A DNA stretch of 64,000 nt. Source: Polytrichum commune. Taxonomy: Eukaryota > Streptophyta > Polytrichopsida > Polytrichales > Polytrichaceae. Location: assembly GCA_950295325.1 (NCBI GenBank), contig OX485809.1, positions 21,950,001 to 22,014,000 of the forward strand, given 5' to 3'. The notes beneath the pieces are model-generated. The model was not told where the DNA came from. It saw only the letters and a list, made by a program, of their open reading frames with translations, and made no database searches. Below are positions 33,955 through 44,840 of the stretch, one piece after another. A program made the position numbers and the translations under genes. Position 1 is the stretch's first letter. Every line of letters starts with the position of its first letter.

Positions 33955-35375
33955 TTTGATTTTCTCACTAAGGGTGAGACATGTGCCTCACTTCTAAATA
34001 CAAACATAAGGAAAAAATCAGATTTCTTAAGGAGGGTGATGCATGTGCATCACCCCAAAAATACAAATTCAAAACATAAAACTTTGTTTCATAAGGGTGA
34101 GGCACGTGCCTCAGCTCTAAGCACAAACTTAAGGAGAAATTCAGATTTCTCCAAGGGGTGAGGCATGTGCCTCACCCCAAAAAAACAAATTCAAAATATT
34201 GAATTTTATTTCATAAGGGTGAGGCATGTGCCTCAGCTCTAAACACAAGCTTAAGGAGAAATTCAGATTTCTCAAAGGGGGTGAGGCATGTGCCTCACTT
34301 CTAAGCACAAGCATAAGGAGAAATTCAGATTTCTTAAGGAGGTGAGACATGTGCCTCATCTCTAAGCACAAGCTTAACAAGAAATTCAGATTTTTCACGG
34401 AGGGTGAGGCATGTGCCTCACTTCTAAGCACAAGCATAAGGAGAAATTCAGATTTCTTAAGGAGGTGAGACATGTGCCTCATCTCTAAGCACAAGCTTAA
34501 CAAGAAATTCAGATTTTTCACGGAGGGTGAGGCATGAGCCTCACCCCAAGAAAACAAATTCAAAACATAGAATTTTAATTCAAAAAGTGTGCGGCATGTG
34601 CCTAAGCTCTAAGCACAAGCTTAATGAGAAATTCAGATTTCTCAAGAAGGGTGAGGCATGAGCCTTACCAAAAAAACAAATTGAAAACATAGAATTTTGT
34701 TTCATAAGAGTGAGACATGTGTCTCACCTCTAAGCACAAGCTTAAGGAGAAATTCAGATTTCTCAAGGAGGATGAGGCATGAGCCTCACCAAAAAAAAAT
34801 TTGAAAATATAGAATTTTATTACATACGGGTGAGGCATGCGCCTCACCTCTAAGTACAAACTTATTGAGAAATTCAGATTTTTCAAGGAGGGTGAGGCAT
34901 GTGTCTCACTTCATGAAAACAAATTTAAAACATAGAATTTTGTTTCATAAGAGTGAGGCATGTGCCTCATCTCTAAGTACAAGCTTAAGGAGAATGTAGA
35001 TTTCTTAAGGGGGGTGAGACATGTGCCTCACCTCTAAGCACAAGCTTAAGGAGAAATTCAGATTTTTCAAGGGGGGTAAGATATGTGTCTTTTCCCAAGA
35101 AAACAAATTCAAAACATAGAATTTTGTTTCATAAGGGTGAGGCATGTGCCTCACCTTTGAGCAAAAGTTTAAGAAGAAATTCATATTTCTTAAGGAGGGT
35201 GAGGCATGTGCCTCATCTCTTAGCACAAGCTGAAGGAGAAATTCAGATTTTTCAAAGAGGGTAAGGCATGTTCCTCACTCCAAAAAAACAAATTCAAAAC
35301 ATAGAATTTTGTTTGATAAGGGTGAGGCATGTGCCTCACTTTTAAGTACAAGCTTAAGGAGAAATTAATATTAAA
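33955..35375. repeat. tandem array of about 61-bp units centred on an E-box palindrome (23 copies)
   Basis: The dyad consensus GGTGAGGCATGTGCCTCACC recurs every 60-63 bp at about 33973, 34035, 34096, 34157, 34219, 34281, 34342, 34404, 34465, 34527 and so on to 35328. Spacers alternate between type A (about 'CCAAAAAAACAAATTCAAAA' plus 'CATAGAATTTTGTTTCATAA') and type B ('CTCTAAGCACAAGCTTAAGG' plus 'AGAAATTCAGATTTCTCAAG'). This gives a higher-order unit of about 122-123 bp. Nearly every centre is CATGTG or CACGTG, an E-box (CANNTG). The period near a multiple of three creates repeat-derived open frames on the minus strand, which are not genes. Confidence 0.95.
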
Positions 35376-35619
35376 ATACGATGGTATTTGAATATTGAAT
35401 AAAAATTGGTATTGAAGCGCCTATATAAGTAGAAAGTATAGTCGAAGATCAGTTGAGGTGCAAAGGAAGATATTAGAGTTATTGGATAGTGGATTGAACG
35501 CAATAAGATGATAGAGAGTTGAAGGATAAAAAATATGCAGCAATAGGTTAGATGATGTAGTACTAGAAAAACTTCTAAACTTTGGAGAAATAACAATTAG
35601 AAGAAGGAGTGAAGAGATA

Positions 35620-35800
35620 CCATCGGAGAGAAACAAGAAGATGTTGGAGTAAGAGTTGTAGGAGTAAGAGGCGCCGAAGTAGATCGGTATTGGAGAAGAG
35701 AGGCATTGGAAAAAGAGTGGTGTTGGAAAAGAACGGCGTTGGAAAAGAGCGGCGGTGGAGAAAAACGGCGTTGGAAAAGAGTGGCGGCTGAAAAACTTGA
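35620..35800. repeat. short G/A-rich tandem repeat
   Basis: Degenerate repetition of a unit like GGAAAAGAGCGGCGTTGGA (about 18-21 bp), inside the 4.1-kb element between the two palindrome arrays. Confidence 0.7.
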
Positions 35801-36194
35801 CCTAACCCTAAGCGGTGTTTTAGGTTAGTTCAAACGTTTATTTTTTTATCTTATATGTGTGGACAAACTTTGTATTGATCTATCATGCACAAATTTAAGA
35901 ATTTACACTTGAATGTTTTTAGGTGGGTCGGTGGCACTATTCTATTCATACGTAGCAATGTTTTTAGTTTTTTGGAAATAAAATAGAATTTATATAAATA
36001 TTTAATTTAATTTACATAAATATTATAAATACAACTTCAAAATATAATTTATTGTAATATATATTATAAAAATATATTTACATCAATATCCATATTTGTT
36101 CAAATTCAATTCAAGTATTGCTCATTTTAATTTAGGGGTAACGGGAGGTTGTTTATATTATATTCTCCCGTATTTGGTATTTATCCTTACATAT

Positions 36195-36462
36195 TTTAGG
36201 GCGATGAAGTACATGCCACACCTTGTGGAGCCTTAACTGGGTTTTTTCAAGATTTAAAGGGGTGAGGCATATGCCACACCTTGTGGAGCCGTAATTAATT
36301 TTTGTTCAAGTTTTAAAGGGGTGGGGCATATGCCTCACCTTGTGGAGCCGTAATTAGTTTTTGTTCAAGTTTTAAGGGGGTGGGGCATATGCCTCACCTT
36401 GTGAAGCAGTAATTAGTTTTTTTTTCAAGTTTTAAGGGGGTGGGGCATATGGTCATATTTTA
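36195..36462. repeat. second palindrome array, about 60-bp units (about 5 copies)
   Basis: Units read GGGGTGGGGCATATGCCTCA followed by 'CCTTGTGGAGCCGTAATTAG' and 'TTTTTGTTCAAGTTTTAA', with centres near 36210, 36268, 36328, 36387 and 36448. The dyad GGCATATGCC has an E-box-type centre (CATATG) and the same spacing as the array 1 kb to the left, but different spacer sequence. Confidence 0.9.
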
Positions 36463-36994
36463 ATTGAAATCTATGCGTTTGCAATAATTTGTTCATGTGC
36501 ACTTTTACATATTGAATTACACTTTTAACGAAACCGGTGTTAAGTGTCATTCAAGTGCACTTACCAACATCTTAGTTTGCACACAGCTAATAGTGGTAAT
36601 GAGGTGTATGTTTATGTTACACAATGGTTTACAAGTTGACTAAAGTGTACATAAGTGACACTTGACATTAGTATGCTCAAGAATATCTTCCTCTTGCATA
36701 CTAAATTATAAGGACTTGACACTTGCCATTTGAATGATCAATAATTTCTTCTCCTTGCATATTAAGACGCAATACTATAATCTCAAGTATCCCAATGTGC
36801 TATGCTAAATGTGATAATGTGAAGATATTTTCACGTAAAAGAAAATATTTATGTTGATGAATATTATCATATTGGCATTTGGTAGACATGACATTTTCAG
36901 ACCTCTAGGCATCTAGTTTCAGGCCTTGGCAAGTAATGTACGTGACACTAAATACCATAAATGGTATAATGATACTAAGGTATAAGGTGTCTAG

Positions 36995-37320
36995 TAGAAA
37001 TCTAACCCCCAATTGAATTTATCTCAAGTGGATTTCCCTATACTAATCTAGAAACAATTATGTTAATTCCAAGGAATCTTTTGCTTGGTATAATATGATT
37101 GATTGTGTTTTTACCTTAGATAACATTGATGGAGGGGTGAGGAGCTCAAATAGGTGAATATCTCGCATGCTCCATCCTGGGTTTGTGACATACGAGTCAA
37201 TCTCTTATATGCATCCACTCTTGAGAATAATATGATCCATAATAAAAAAAAACTAAAATCATTTAGTTGGAATCTAAGTGATGCTTTACACATAGACCAA
37301 GAGCCATGACCAAAACAATT
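36995..37320. other. intergenic, no gene seen
   Basis: AT-rich sequence between two transposable elements, with no coding frame of note. Confidence 0.35.
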
Positions 37321-37323
37321 TAA

Positions 37324-37607
37324 GGGCCCTTAGATTTTTTATCCAAAGACCATACCATGGGAAATAGTAATCCAATTGTACTATTGTTGGGTTGAGCCTA
37401 ACACAATACATAGTAGATCATAAAACATCTATGACTTGATGTCATGTCAGACGCAATGCAGATTTTTCATCCCTTTAAATTTCTTTGGTCATTTAGACCT
37501 TCAGGGTCTAGTATAATGTGAACTTGAACCGTCTCTAACTTCTCAACAAATCACATAATTTGTATATCATGGGTCAAGGGCTATGAAGCTCTACTGTCCA
37601 GTGGCCC
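37324..37607. mobile_element. candidate Tourist-like MITE (284 bp), TAA flanks
   Basis: Bounded by TAA on both sides. Starts GGGCCCTTAGATTTTTTATC and ends ...CTGTCCAGTGGCCC. The terminal match is short. The interior is collinear with 41810-42041 ('TCATCC(C/A)TT(T/C)(A/G)AATTTCTTTG', 'CAC/A ATAAGTTG/ATTTGTATATC'-like blocks), which supports a repeated element. Confidence 0.6.
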
Positions 37608-37825
37608 TAAGTTAGCCATGACTATATATTTCAAATTATGTTTATGAGCAGTGCATGGGGGTTGTGGTTATTATGTTGGAAAAATATTGAATAACTTAAT
37701 GGTGAGAATGTGAGGAGCACAAATGTGTGATTGTCCTTTTGGCAAATCTTGTTGCATAACTATATCATGGCACATAAGCAAGTTGCGTCATATTTTGATT
37801 TTTTGTATCATGTTATATAGACTAA

Positions 37826-38231
37826 GGCTGGCTTTGGGCTACAATGAAGAAGTGCACCAATCGCTCAAGAATTTCAACCCAAGACAAGAGGCAATGGTTG
37901 GTATGGCAGACAAGATGGGAAAACGATTTTCTTGTTTTAAAAAAGAAGGAAAAAGAAGCCTGAAGTTGGAGTTATCCGGTGGCCAAGTTTATTGTCTAAG
38001 GGTTTGAGATTGCCCAAGAAACTTAACCTCTGAAGAACCTCCCTAGCAAAAATGTTGTCATGTTGGCAGCTATGTCATTTTTGCATCCATGCTTGAAGTT
38101 CTCCACTAGAGGAGTCTTAGCCGTAATGTAAACCCCGGCCTGTAAAGAACTCATTTTGTAGTCAATCATGTTGTTCCATTTCCCTAATATTCTCAATTGG
38201 TGTACTACTTCACTGTAGTCTAAACTGGCCC
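37826..38231. mobile_element. Tourist-like (PIF/Harbinger) MITE, 406 bp
   Basis: Flanked by TAA (37823-37825 and 38232-38234). The 5' end GGCTGGCTTTGGGCTACAAT and the complement of the 3' end (GGGCCAGTTTAGACTACAGT) match on into 'GAAGNAGTNCACCAAT', giving TIRs of about 45 bp. GGSC(C/T)-type ends plus TAA flanks are typical of Tourist elements. The short frames inside are not genes. Confidence 0.85.
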
Positions 38232-38235
38232 TAAG

Positions 38236-38584
38236 TACACTAAATAATTCTATTACTATGGTCCACAAGAATTTTCTACAACCCATGATAATCTTCATAA
38301 TAAGAATTATGTGGGCCACATTGATTTTCAATCCATGCTAAATTTCTAGTAGACTATTGATGTGGACCACATTAAATGTTTCTTTAAAAAATTATTGTGG
38401 GTGACTGTTTTATCTATGCTACTTTTGTCTTGTAACTAATATTCAATGTGTTGATCAAGAATCTTCATGAAGACTCAGGGGAAGACCCATGATCTTGGAC
38501 CCACGCTTAATTACACCTTGACTAAAAAATTAGTGAGAATCACGCTAATTTTCCACCCACACTAACAAGACTATTTAGTGTAGT
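38236..38584. mobile_element. MITE with TACACTAAATA terminal repeats (about 349 bp)
   Basis: Left end TACACTAAATAATTCTATTA. Complement of the right end: ACTACACTAAATAGTCTTGT. The TIR is about 22 bp. It sits directly beside the Tourist-like MITE, sharing its flank. Confidence 0.6.
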
Positions 38585-38589
38585 TTTCA

Positions 38590-41500
38590 AGGATGGATGT
38601 GAAATCTCACGGTTCGAGGAAGCCTCTATGTGCATTTTGGTGCGACACGAATTCATGAAGAATTGAAAATGGCTTATATATAGCTCAATAGTTACAATTG
38701 TGCAGATGTGATCTTTCAATATTTTCCTCAAAAAAACATTTTAAAATTTATTCTAAGGATTGGTACGATGATTAACCTGGGTTCATATGTATTGCCAAAT
38801 CTTAGAACAAAATTTGTTTGATCCTCTTAGTTTGATCAATCTCGACCATTGGTTTTGGCAAAAGTTGAGTGAGTAGGTGTGTGACCTATTGCAAACGAAA
38901 TTAAAAATAAACTCGATGTAAATACTTGGCGTGAGAAATCTTTCTAATTTCTAAGGGTTTGGACTACATAGTCACGATGATGTTTGACCTAACATGAGGC
39001 TAGCTCTTAGTAACCTTGATATCAAATTCTTGTGTTGGTTTTGGATCTTCTATCAATAACAAAATTTAAGTAGTTATAATTTGTGCATACAAACCCTAAT
39101 CAAGGCATAATTTAGCATGTTGTAATCCCTTGTCACTCACTAATGAGAATCACTTAGACCCCTCTTTTTTTTTCTAATATAACTACAATATTTATGTTCC
39201 ATGCTTTAAGTGACGGTTTAGCGTCATCTACCTTTAGACACCATGAAGCTCTAGCCATATATCTACTTAATAACATGTTTAATTTATTTTTCAATGTGAG
39301 GTGAGAAATACCAACTTTCCTAGACATCACATCTCTATGCCTTGAGAGAAATTACTCCATCACAATGCTACTCATTGACGACAAATTGGATTTATCATGC
39401 TGGGGAATTGTCATGTGACTATAGTAAACAAGAGAAAACTTGTACACAAAGTGCCATCCATTTTCATGAGCCATGGCTTTCATGGTGGGTGCAATAACTT
39501 ACCTTATTTCACTTTCAGTGGGCTCACAACTCTTGTGCACATGATGCTTCAAATGGACCTAGGAACAAAGTTTGTCACACATGTTTTGTGGCACTTTATC
39601 TACTACATGTTAGGTAGATGGGTCTTTAGGTAGTTGGGCTTGAAACCAACACTCTAAGCGCCACAACCTTGGAACAATCATATTATTGGAATTTGGTTTT
39701 GCGCACAATGGAGGAAAATTACACACTCATCAACATAATTTTAATATTAAAAAGTCATTGGAGAAACAAATTGCGACTCTATTATTTAAGTGAAGGACCC
39801 TAGCTTCTTAAAGTTGGTCCTAGGATACTGAGAAAATGGGACATGACATGTTGTGTTCCACACCTGGAGATACTTTGTCACTACACTATCGCCATCATGT
39901 GTCAACCCTATGAGCCCTCAAAATTGGCAAAATTGTCTTGTTGAGTCAATTGGAAAACCTAGTATCATATCCCTGATGATTCCCTTTGTCCATGCGATGT
40001 TGTTCCCAAATGTGAACCCCCTATGGGATTATCTAAAACTAGCCATGTGTCCTATGACATTTCGCTTTCTGTGGCTAAACCAATCTCATTGCCAACGTAA
40101 TATTGTAGAGAGTCACTCATGGACCGTGAACTACATGAGGGGACTTGGCAAAATGAACTTTGCAAGAGGTACCAAAGCTCAACAACCTGCAACTTTGATT
40201 CAAAACCATGGTGAGGTTGAGTGAGTGATCCTCATGCCTTTGCACTTTGTGTTTGCTTGCAATCAAGAAAGAAATCACGTGGTAACTCGCATGTAGATGT
40301 TACATCTATCGGTCGGTCTTGCCAACAAAGATGTTGAGGTCATCTTGTAGTTTTTGCAATCGCACTAAAGGGAGGAGTGAATGCACATTAGGGGCCGCTC
40401 TAGGGTGTGCAGCCATCATGAGACTCACCAACTTGCACTACCATTGGACTCAATCCAAACCATGTGAGGGTGCTCCGAGTTCATGTGAGCATGCTCCCTT
40501 CTTTGCACACTTTCCGGTCTTGGTGGTGCTATGGAGAACCAGAGGCGTTCACTACATTGACTCCACATGTTGTTGCCTCCTAGTAGCAATCCCATCGAAC
40601 CTCCACCAACTACCATGACCTTCCAAGTTGTACTCCAACCCATCTTTGTTGGCGGTGCCATTTAGACAATAATTGGTTGTACTATGGCAGTGGTGATAAG
40701 AATCCACATATGAGCTTCAAGTAAGATCCTGCAATCCACTGAAATTTGTGGACACAAACGACCTCATGCCTTCGTTGCATTTTTCATAGCACACATTTTT
40801 GTGACTCCACCCATTGATTTCTATGCTCTCTTTTGATATTTTCTCTCTTCTCAAGTGTCCTAGTCTCCTTGTTCAAATCTTGATCCACTTTCATTTTTGT
40901 TTGGCTTCATGTATTGTTCTTTATTCTCAATCTTTTGCTATAATGCCTCTACATATTGTGCACTACTGATGATGGTTGACTTTAAGTAATAAGTGTGTGG
41001 CAAATTCATTTGTCTTGTGCTTTGAGGTGCCAACTCAAGAAGAGTCAAAATGGAGGTTGTGGTTTTTTTGAACTTGGGTGATTGATATCCATCCTCCATG
41101 TCCTCTCTCCTTCATGATCGCTATGATCCATCTTGCTCTTCTTGATCCGATTTGTCAATGTCAACAATGTAATGCATGTGATCTTCTTGTGCCCCCATGA
41201 TGACATTTGTTTCAAGCTCTTGCACAAGCACATCATGTGAACCTTCCCTCCTCTCTATGTATTTGATGAATCTCCTTAGACGTTGCCACTCATGAGTGTT
41301 GACCTCTACGGTTGTTGTTTTAAATCCCCCAAGTAAACCATTGCCTCTCCGTATCCAACATTATAGGGAGGCATGCAAGCAAGTACTCACCCAATCTCAT
41401 GCTTCATGAGAATTGCTTCGCTTTACCCATAAAACATTATTTCCATGTTGTCGAGTCATTGAAAACACCAAAAAACTATGCAAGGACTTGATCAAGACCG

Positions 41501-41800
41501 TACACATTTCATATGTTGTTCCTAGAACAATGTGCTCCCCATGTTCACAGCCAATACAAGCAACATGCATGGCCTTAAAAGACCCCCTTGGCCCCTTTTA
41601 TGTGTAGCTAGGCAAAGTGTTGATTTTAAAACCCAAGAGAGATTCACAAGGACCATATTCTTCGGTGTTGGTTCTAAAGGGGGGGGTGGTTTAAGCCCTA
41701 GCTACCCTAAATGGTTAATTCTTTTACTAGCCCACTTCTTCTTGGATATGAAACACACGATTAGAACAAAACGATTAGCAAATCCTAATCTAGTTTCGCT
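38590..41800. other. intergenic; no gene recognised
   Basis: Several frames of 60-130 codons occur (for example 39853-40224 + and 40319-40618 +), but none has recognisable content or coding-like neighbours. Composition at 39850-41300 is more even, and it may be an old, unclassifiable transposon body. 41690-41790 is a short piece of the interspersed repeat seen at 11.6, 14.3 and 26.8 kb, next to a G run. Confidence 0.3.
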
Positions 41801-41809
41801 TTAGACCCA

Positions 41810-42041
41810 CTTCTTAGTTGATGAACCTAATACAATATCCAGTAGACCATGAAACGTCATCCACTTGCTATCATGCAGAACGCCATGAATTTTTTTCATC
41901 CATTCGAATTTCTTTGATTCCTTAGGCCTCCAAGGTCTAAGTGTAAAGTGCACTTGGACCGTTTCCGGCTTCTCGACCAACCACATAAGTTGTTTATCGC
42001 GGGTGAAGGGCCCTCAAGCTCGCTCTAGTGTGAGGTGGCCC
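41810..42041. mobile_element. second copy of the 37.3-kb candidate MITE
   Basis: Collinear with 37324-37607, ending ...GAGGTGGCCC followed by TAA. The left end is not clear. Confidence 0.5.
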
Positions 42042-42316
42042 TAAGTAGCTGCAACATGGCAGCCGATACCTAGTCGAGCCCTTGGGCAAACAAGGATGGT
42101 ATCTTAAGCACCATGGAGGTTGTACTTCCCTTCCCTTTCCTTTCCTTTCCTTTTCTCAGAACCCACCAACCGACCGCATGCAAACCTCCCACTTCCAAGC
42201 TCCCTTTTGTACGTTCAGCTTCTCGCGAGCTTCCAGCAAGCGCCCGACATTTACATTTAGGGCTACGTTTAGTACCACAGGCTACGCTGGCCTGTTCAAG
42301 CCGCTTGAGGAAGTGG

Positions 42317-42868
42317 CAAACGTCGAAGGAGATTTTTGGGCATAATCGGTCGAGGTCCTCATGTTTCCAAGTCCAGCCAGTTACATGTTGTGATCTTTCA
42401 GTTTTTACTTTGTTCACGTGGGGCATATTCTCTAAATTCCTCTCAAAATGTTCGGTAGCTTCACCAAAGTCTTGAACTTCAACCGGTTATTTCTCAAACT
42501 CAATCAGTTCATCTGTAACTAGCGGTCAGTTCTTCCCTGTTCATTGTCGAAGGAGATTTTTGGGCATAATCGGTCGAGATCCTCGTGTTTCCAAGTCCAG
42601 CCGGTTACATGTTGTGATCTTTCGGTTTTTACTTTGTTCACGTGGGGCATATTCTCTAAATTCCTCTCAAAATGTTCGGTAGCTTCACCAAAGTCTTGAA
42701 CTTCAACCGGTTATTTCTCAAACTCGATCGGTTCATCTGTGATTAGCGGTCGCTTCTCCCCTGCTCAAAATGATCGGTAGCTTCACCAAAGTCTTGAACT
42801 TCAACCGGTTATTTCTCCAACTCAATCAGTTCATCTGTAACAAGCGGTCGGTTCTTCCCTGTTCATTG
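42317..42868 (+). mobile_element. tandem hAT-like CCGGTT MITEs (two near-complete, one partial)
   Basis: Copy 1 runs about 42317-42546 and copy 2 about 42547-42766, head to tail. Both start GTCGAAGGAGATTTTTGGGC and contain 'AACTTCAACCGGTTATTTCT'. A third partial copy (42767-42868) starts inside the element at 'ATGATCGGTAGCTTCACC' and ends CCCTGTTCATTG. Copies 1 and 2 differ at only a few positions, so the duplication is recent. Confidence 0.85.
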
Positions 42869-42869
42869 G

Positions 42870-44835
42870 TGAGTGCATGGCAGCAAAAAAAGGGGGGAAA
42901 AAAAGGGAAGAAGAATAGAAACATGGCTGCATGTTATGACCTTGATTCAACGCGGCGGCGAATTTATAAATTATACAGAGTAGTCAAGTTTGGTTGCAAA
43001 CAGATCCCAATGTCAATTTAAGTGGCGACGGAAACCTTCAATGCATATATATATATATATGTAATGGTTTGTGGTCGGTAACTTATTCGTGAAACCACTG
43101 ACAAGTTCAACGATGGCACTGTCTGAGGTACGCGTTGGCGGCTCGGAATAACTTAATTACGAGGACCCATGTTTGTTGGTAGCTAGCTAGCTAGAGCCCA
43201 TGCTTGGTAATCCATCATTTGTCAGATTAGGTTATGGGTTTAGTGACTAAGTCACCTGATCTAGCGCCACAGCTAACTTAATAGATTTTGATTAATTAGA
43301 TGGCATGATTGGGCTGTGTATGACAAACATCACTCTGGTCCTAGAAACCTGGTGTTGACTATCATCCAGCGGAGGTGATCTACGTACGTGACTCGATCTC
43401 ATGATCTTGGAGTTGTCTGATTATGGGTTAGTAGGTGAGCTGTAATTCATTCTTCAAAGGGTCTTGAACTTTGAATTATTATATGATGTCCAGAGCTTAT
43501 GTATATTGATTAGTTTAGGGTTTGCTAGGGTTCAGGTTTCCGGTTGTTTACAATCAAATGACACTGGTGTTTAGGGTTGACACTACTGGCACGATGTGGT
43601 TGTACATAATGAACGTCACTTCGTTCTAGATGTCCGGTGTTGGTGATTGTCGACGGTCCTGCATTTGATCTAGAGGAGAGCTACCTATTCCCGATCAGGA
43701 CCCCATTGGGAATCTACAGTGTGTCAGAATTTTAATAAGGTTGGGATTGATTTTGGTAATTTCTTTTTGTGGGTGGTTAAAAGAAGGTTCCACGTTTCAC
43801 GGTGTCTAAGGTTTAGTTTTTATGCATGCCACTTGTCCACTAGAATCTAGTGGAAATGTAGATGCTGTCAAGTGGAATCTACATTTCTACTAGAATTTGG
43901 TGGGCGAAACAGCCTACACGAAACCTAATCCTAAGTCTCCAACTTCGGTTATGGTATCACCAGGGAATCATTAGTGCCATGACACATGATCCTGGTTATG
44001 AGTGCTAAAGTGAGAAGGAATTTGTCTCAAAATGACAAGTTATGGCATACTCTAGACATTGGTAATGTGTTTGGGCCAACTTTTGGCTTCAAAAATTCAC
44101 AATATTTTCAATTTGAGGAATAAAATTACTGACGAAATTGCAGTCCTCCTTATTTCTATCTCCCTCACTAGGAAAATTTGCACCGCCTTATACTTCTCCA
44201 GATTCGACGCATAATCTCTTAAGTGGTCGGTTATGAGCGACTCCACTCTACTCATTTCAAAACGACTCGGATCTTGAACAAAATCAAGATTTCGGACACA
44301 AAATTACCCTACATTGATTATGGGGGAATCCACACCAAACAAAACCATGAATACAAAACACACATATATATGTGTATGCAACATTAAAAGATCTACATGA
44401 AAGAGAGAATTCACGATTGCGATCGACAGTAAATTTCACGAGCCCCGGCGCAATATCGCCCCTTTCAGGAACTCCAAGAAGAGACCGAATTGCAAACCAC
44501 CCCTTGCGTCGGAATTCGGGATGTGTCGAAGGCAGCATTTGGGGGTGGGCTGGGTATCCGCATTCCCAAGATTCAAGCAGAAGCCATGGGCTTCTGATGA
44601 CGAAAACCCTCTCAGATTCCATTTGAAGGTGGGGTCGCAAAGCCGTGTCGACAATAAAAATAATGTCGCCACATACTCCGCACATCTGTTAGGCAACCGA
44701 CGATGGGCCTACAAGGATAATTTCCATGGGCCCAGGTCAAAGTGGTCAAGACCTACATTCCTTGATAGACTTGATGTTTGATTTGCAAGAACACCACCAC
44801 AACTTTTATGTTTGCGAACGGATATTGAGTATGGA
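42870..44835. other. intergenic; no gene recognised
   Basis: Contains an (AT)n run at about 43046-43061 and a short imperfect hairpin (43837-43903). An unrecognised frame of 133 codons on the minus strand (44284-44685) overlaps another on the plus strand, with no supporting features. Confidence 0.35.
43837..43903. repeat. 67-bp imperfect hairpin
   Basis: CCACTAGAATCTAGTGGAAA TGTAGAT (43837-43863) pairs with the inverted segment at 43877-43903 with about 5 mismatches in 27 and a 13-nt loop. The left arm itself contains the palindrome CACTAGAATCTAGTG. Confidence 0.7.
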
Positions 44836-44840
44836 TCTAC

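Larger units (their letters stand above)
32868..36994. mobile_element. 4.1-kb TIR element carrying palindrome arrays
   Basis: Near-perfect inverted repeats CACCATTTATGGTATTTAGT (within 32898-32925 and 36942-36969), with a second outer inverted match CTAGACACC / GGTGTCTAG (32868-32876 and 36986-36994). The left subterminal about 190 bp and right subterminal about 490 bp match, in opposite orientation, the short element at 44841-45399, so both belong to one family. The extra interior (about 33.1-36.5 kb) is AT-rich and holds two arrays of a roughly 61-bp unit, at 33960-35375 and 36195-36460. No transposase was recognised. Exact ends and target duplication are uncertain. Superfamily unknown. Confidence 0.75.

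Noticed and set aside
34141-35226. Open frames of 73-140 codons on the minus strand (repeating 'SEAHASPSVKNLNFLL')
   Set aside because: They are translations of the 61-bp tandem array. The two-unit period is near a multiple of three, which keeps frames open by chance.
33955-35375. CRISPR-like array
   Set aside because: Regular palindromic repeats with a constant period resemble a CRISPR array. However, the 'spacers' alternate between two repeated sequences instead of being unique, and the genome is a plant's.
39853-40224. 123-codon frame as a gene
   Set aside because: No recognisable domain, no coding-like neighbours, and it lies in repeat-rich sequence.
44284-44685. 133-codon minus-strand frame as a gene
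   Set aside because: Overlaps other frames on both strands and has no recognisable content.
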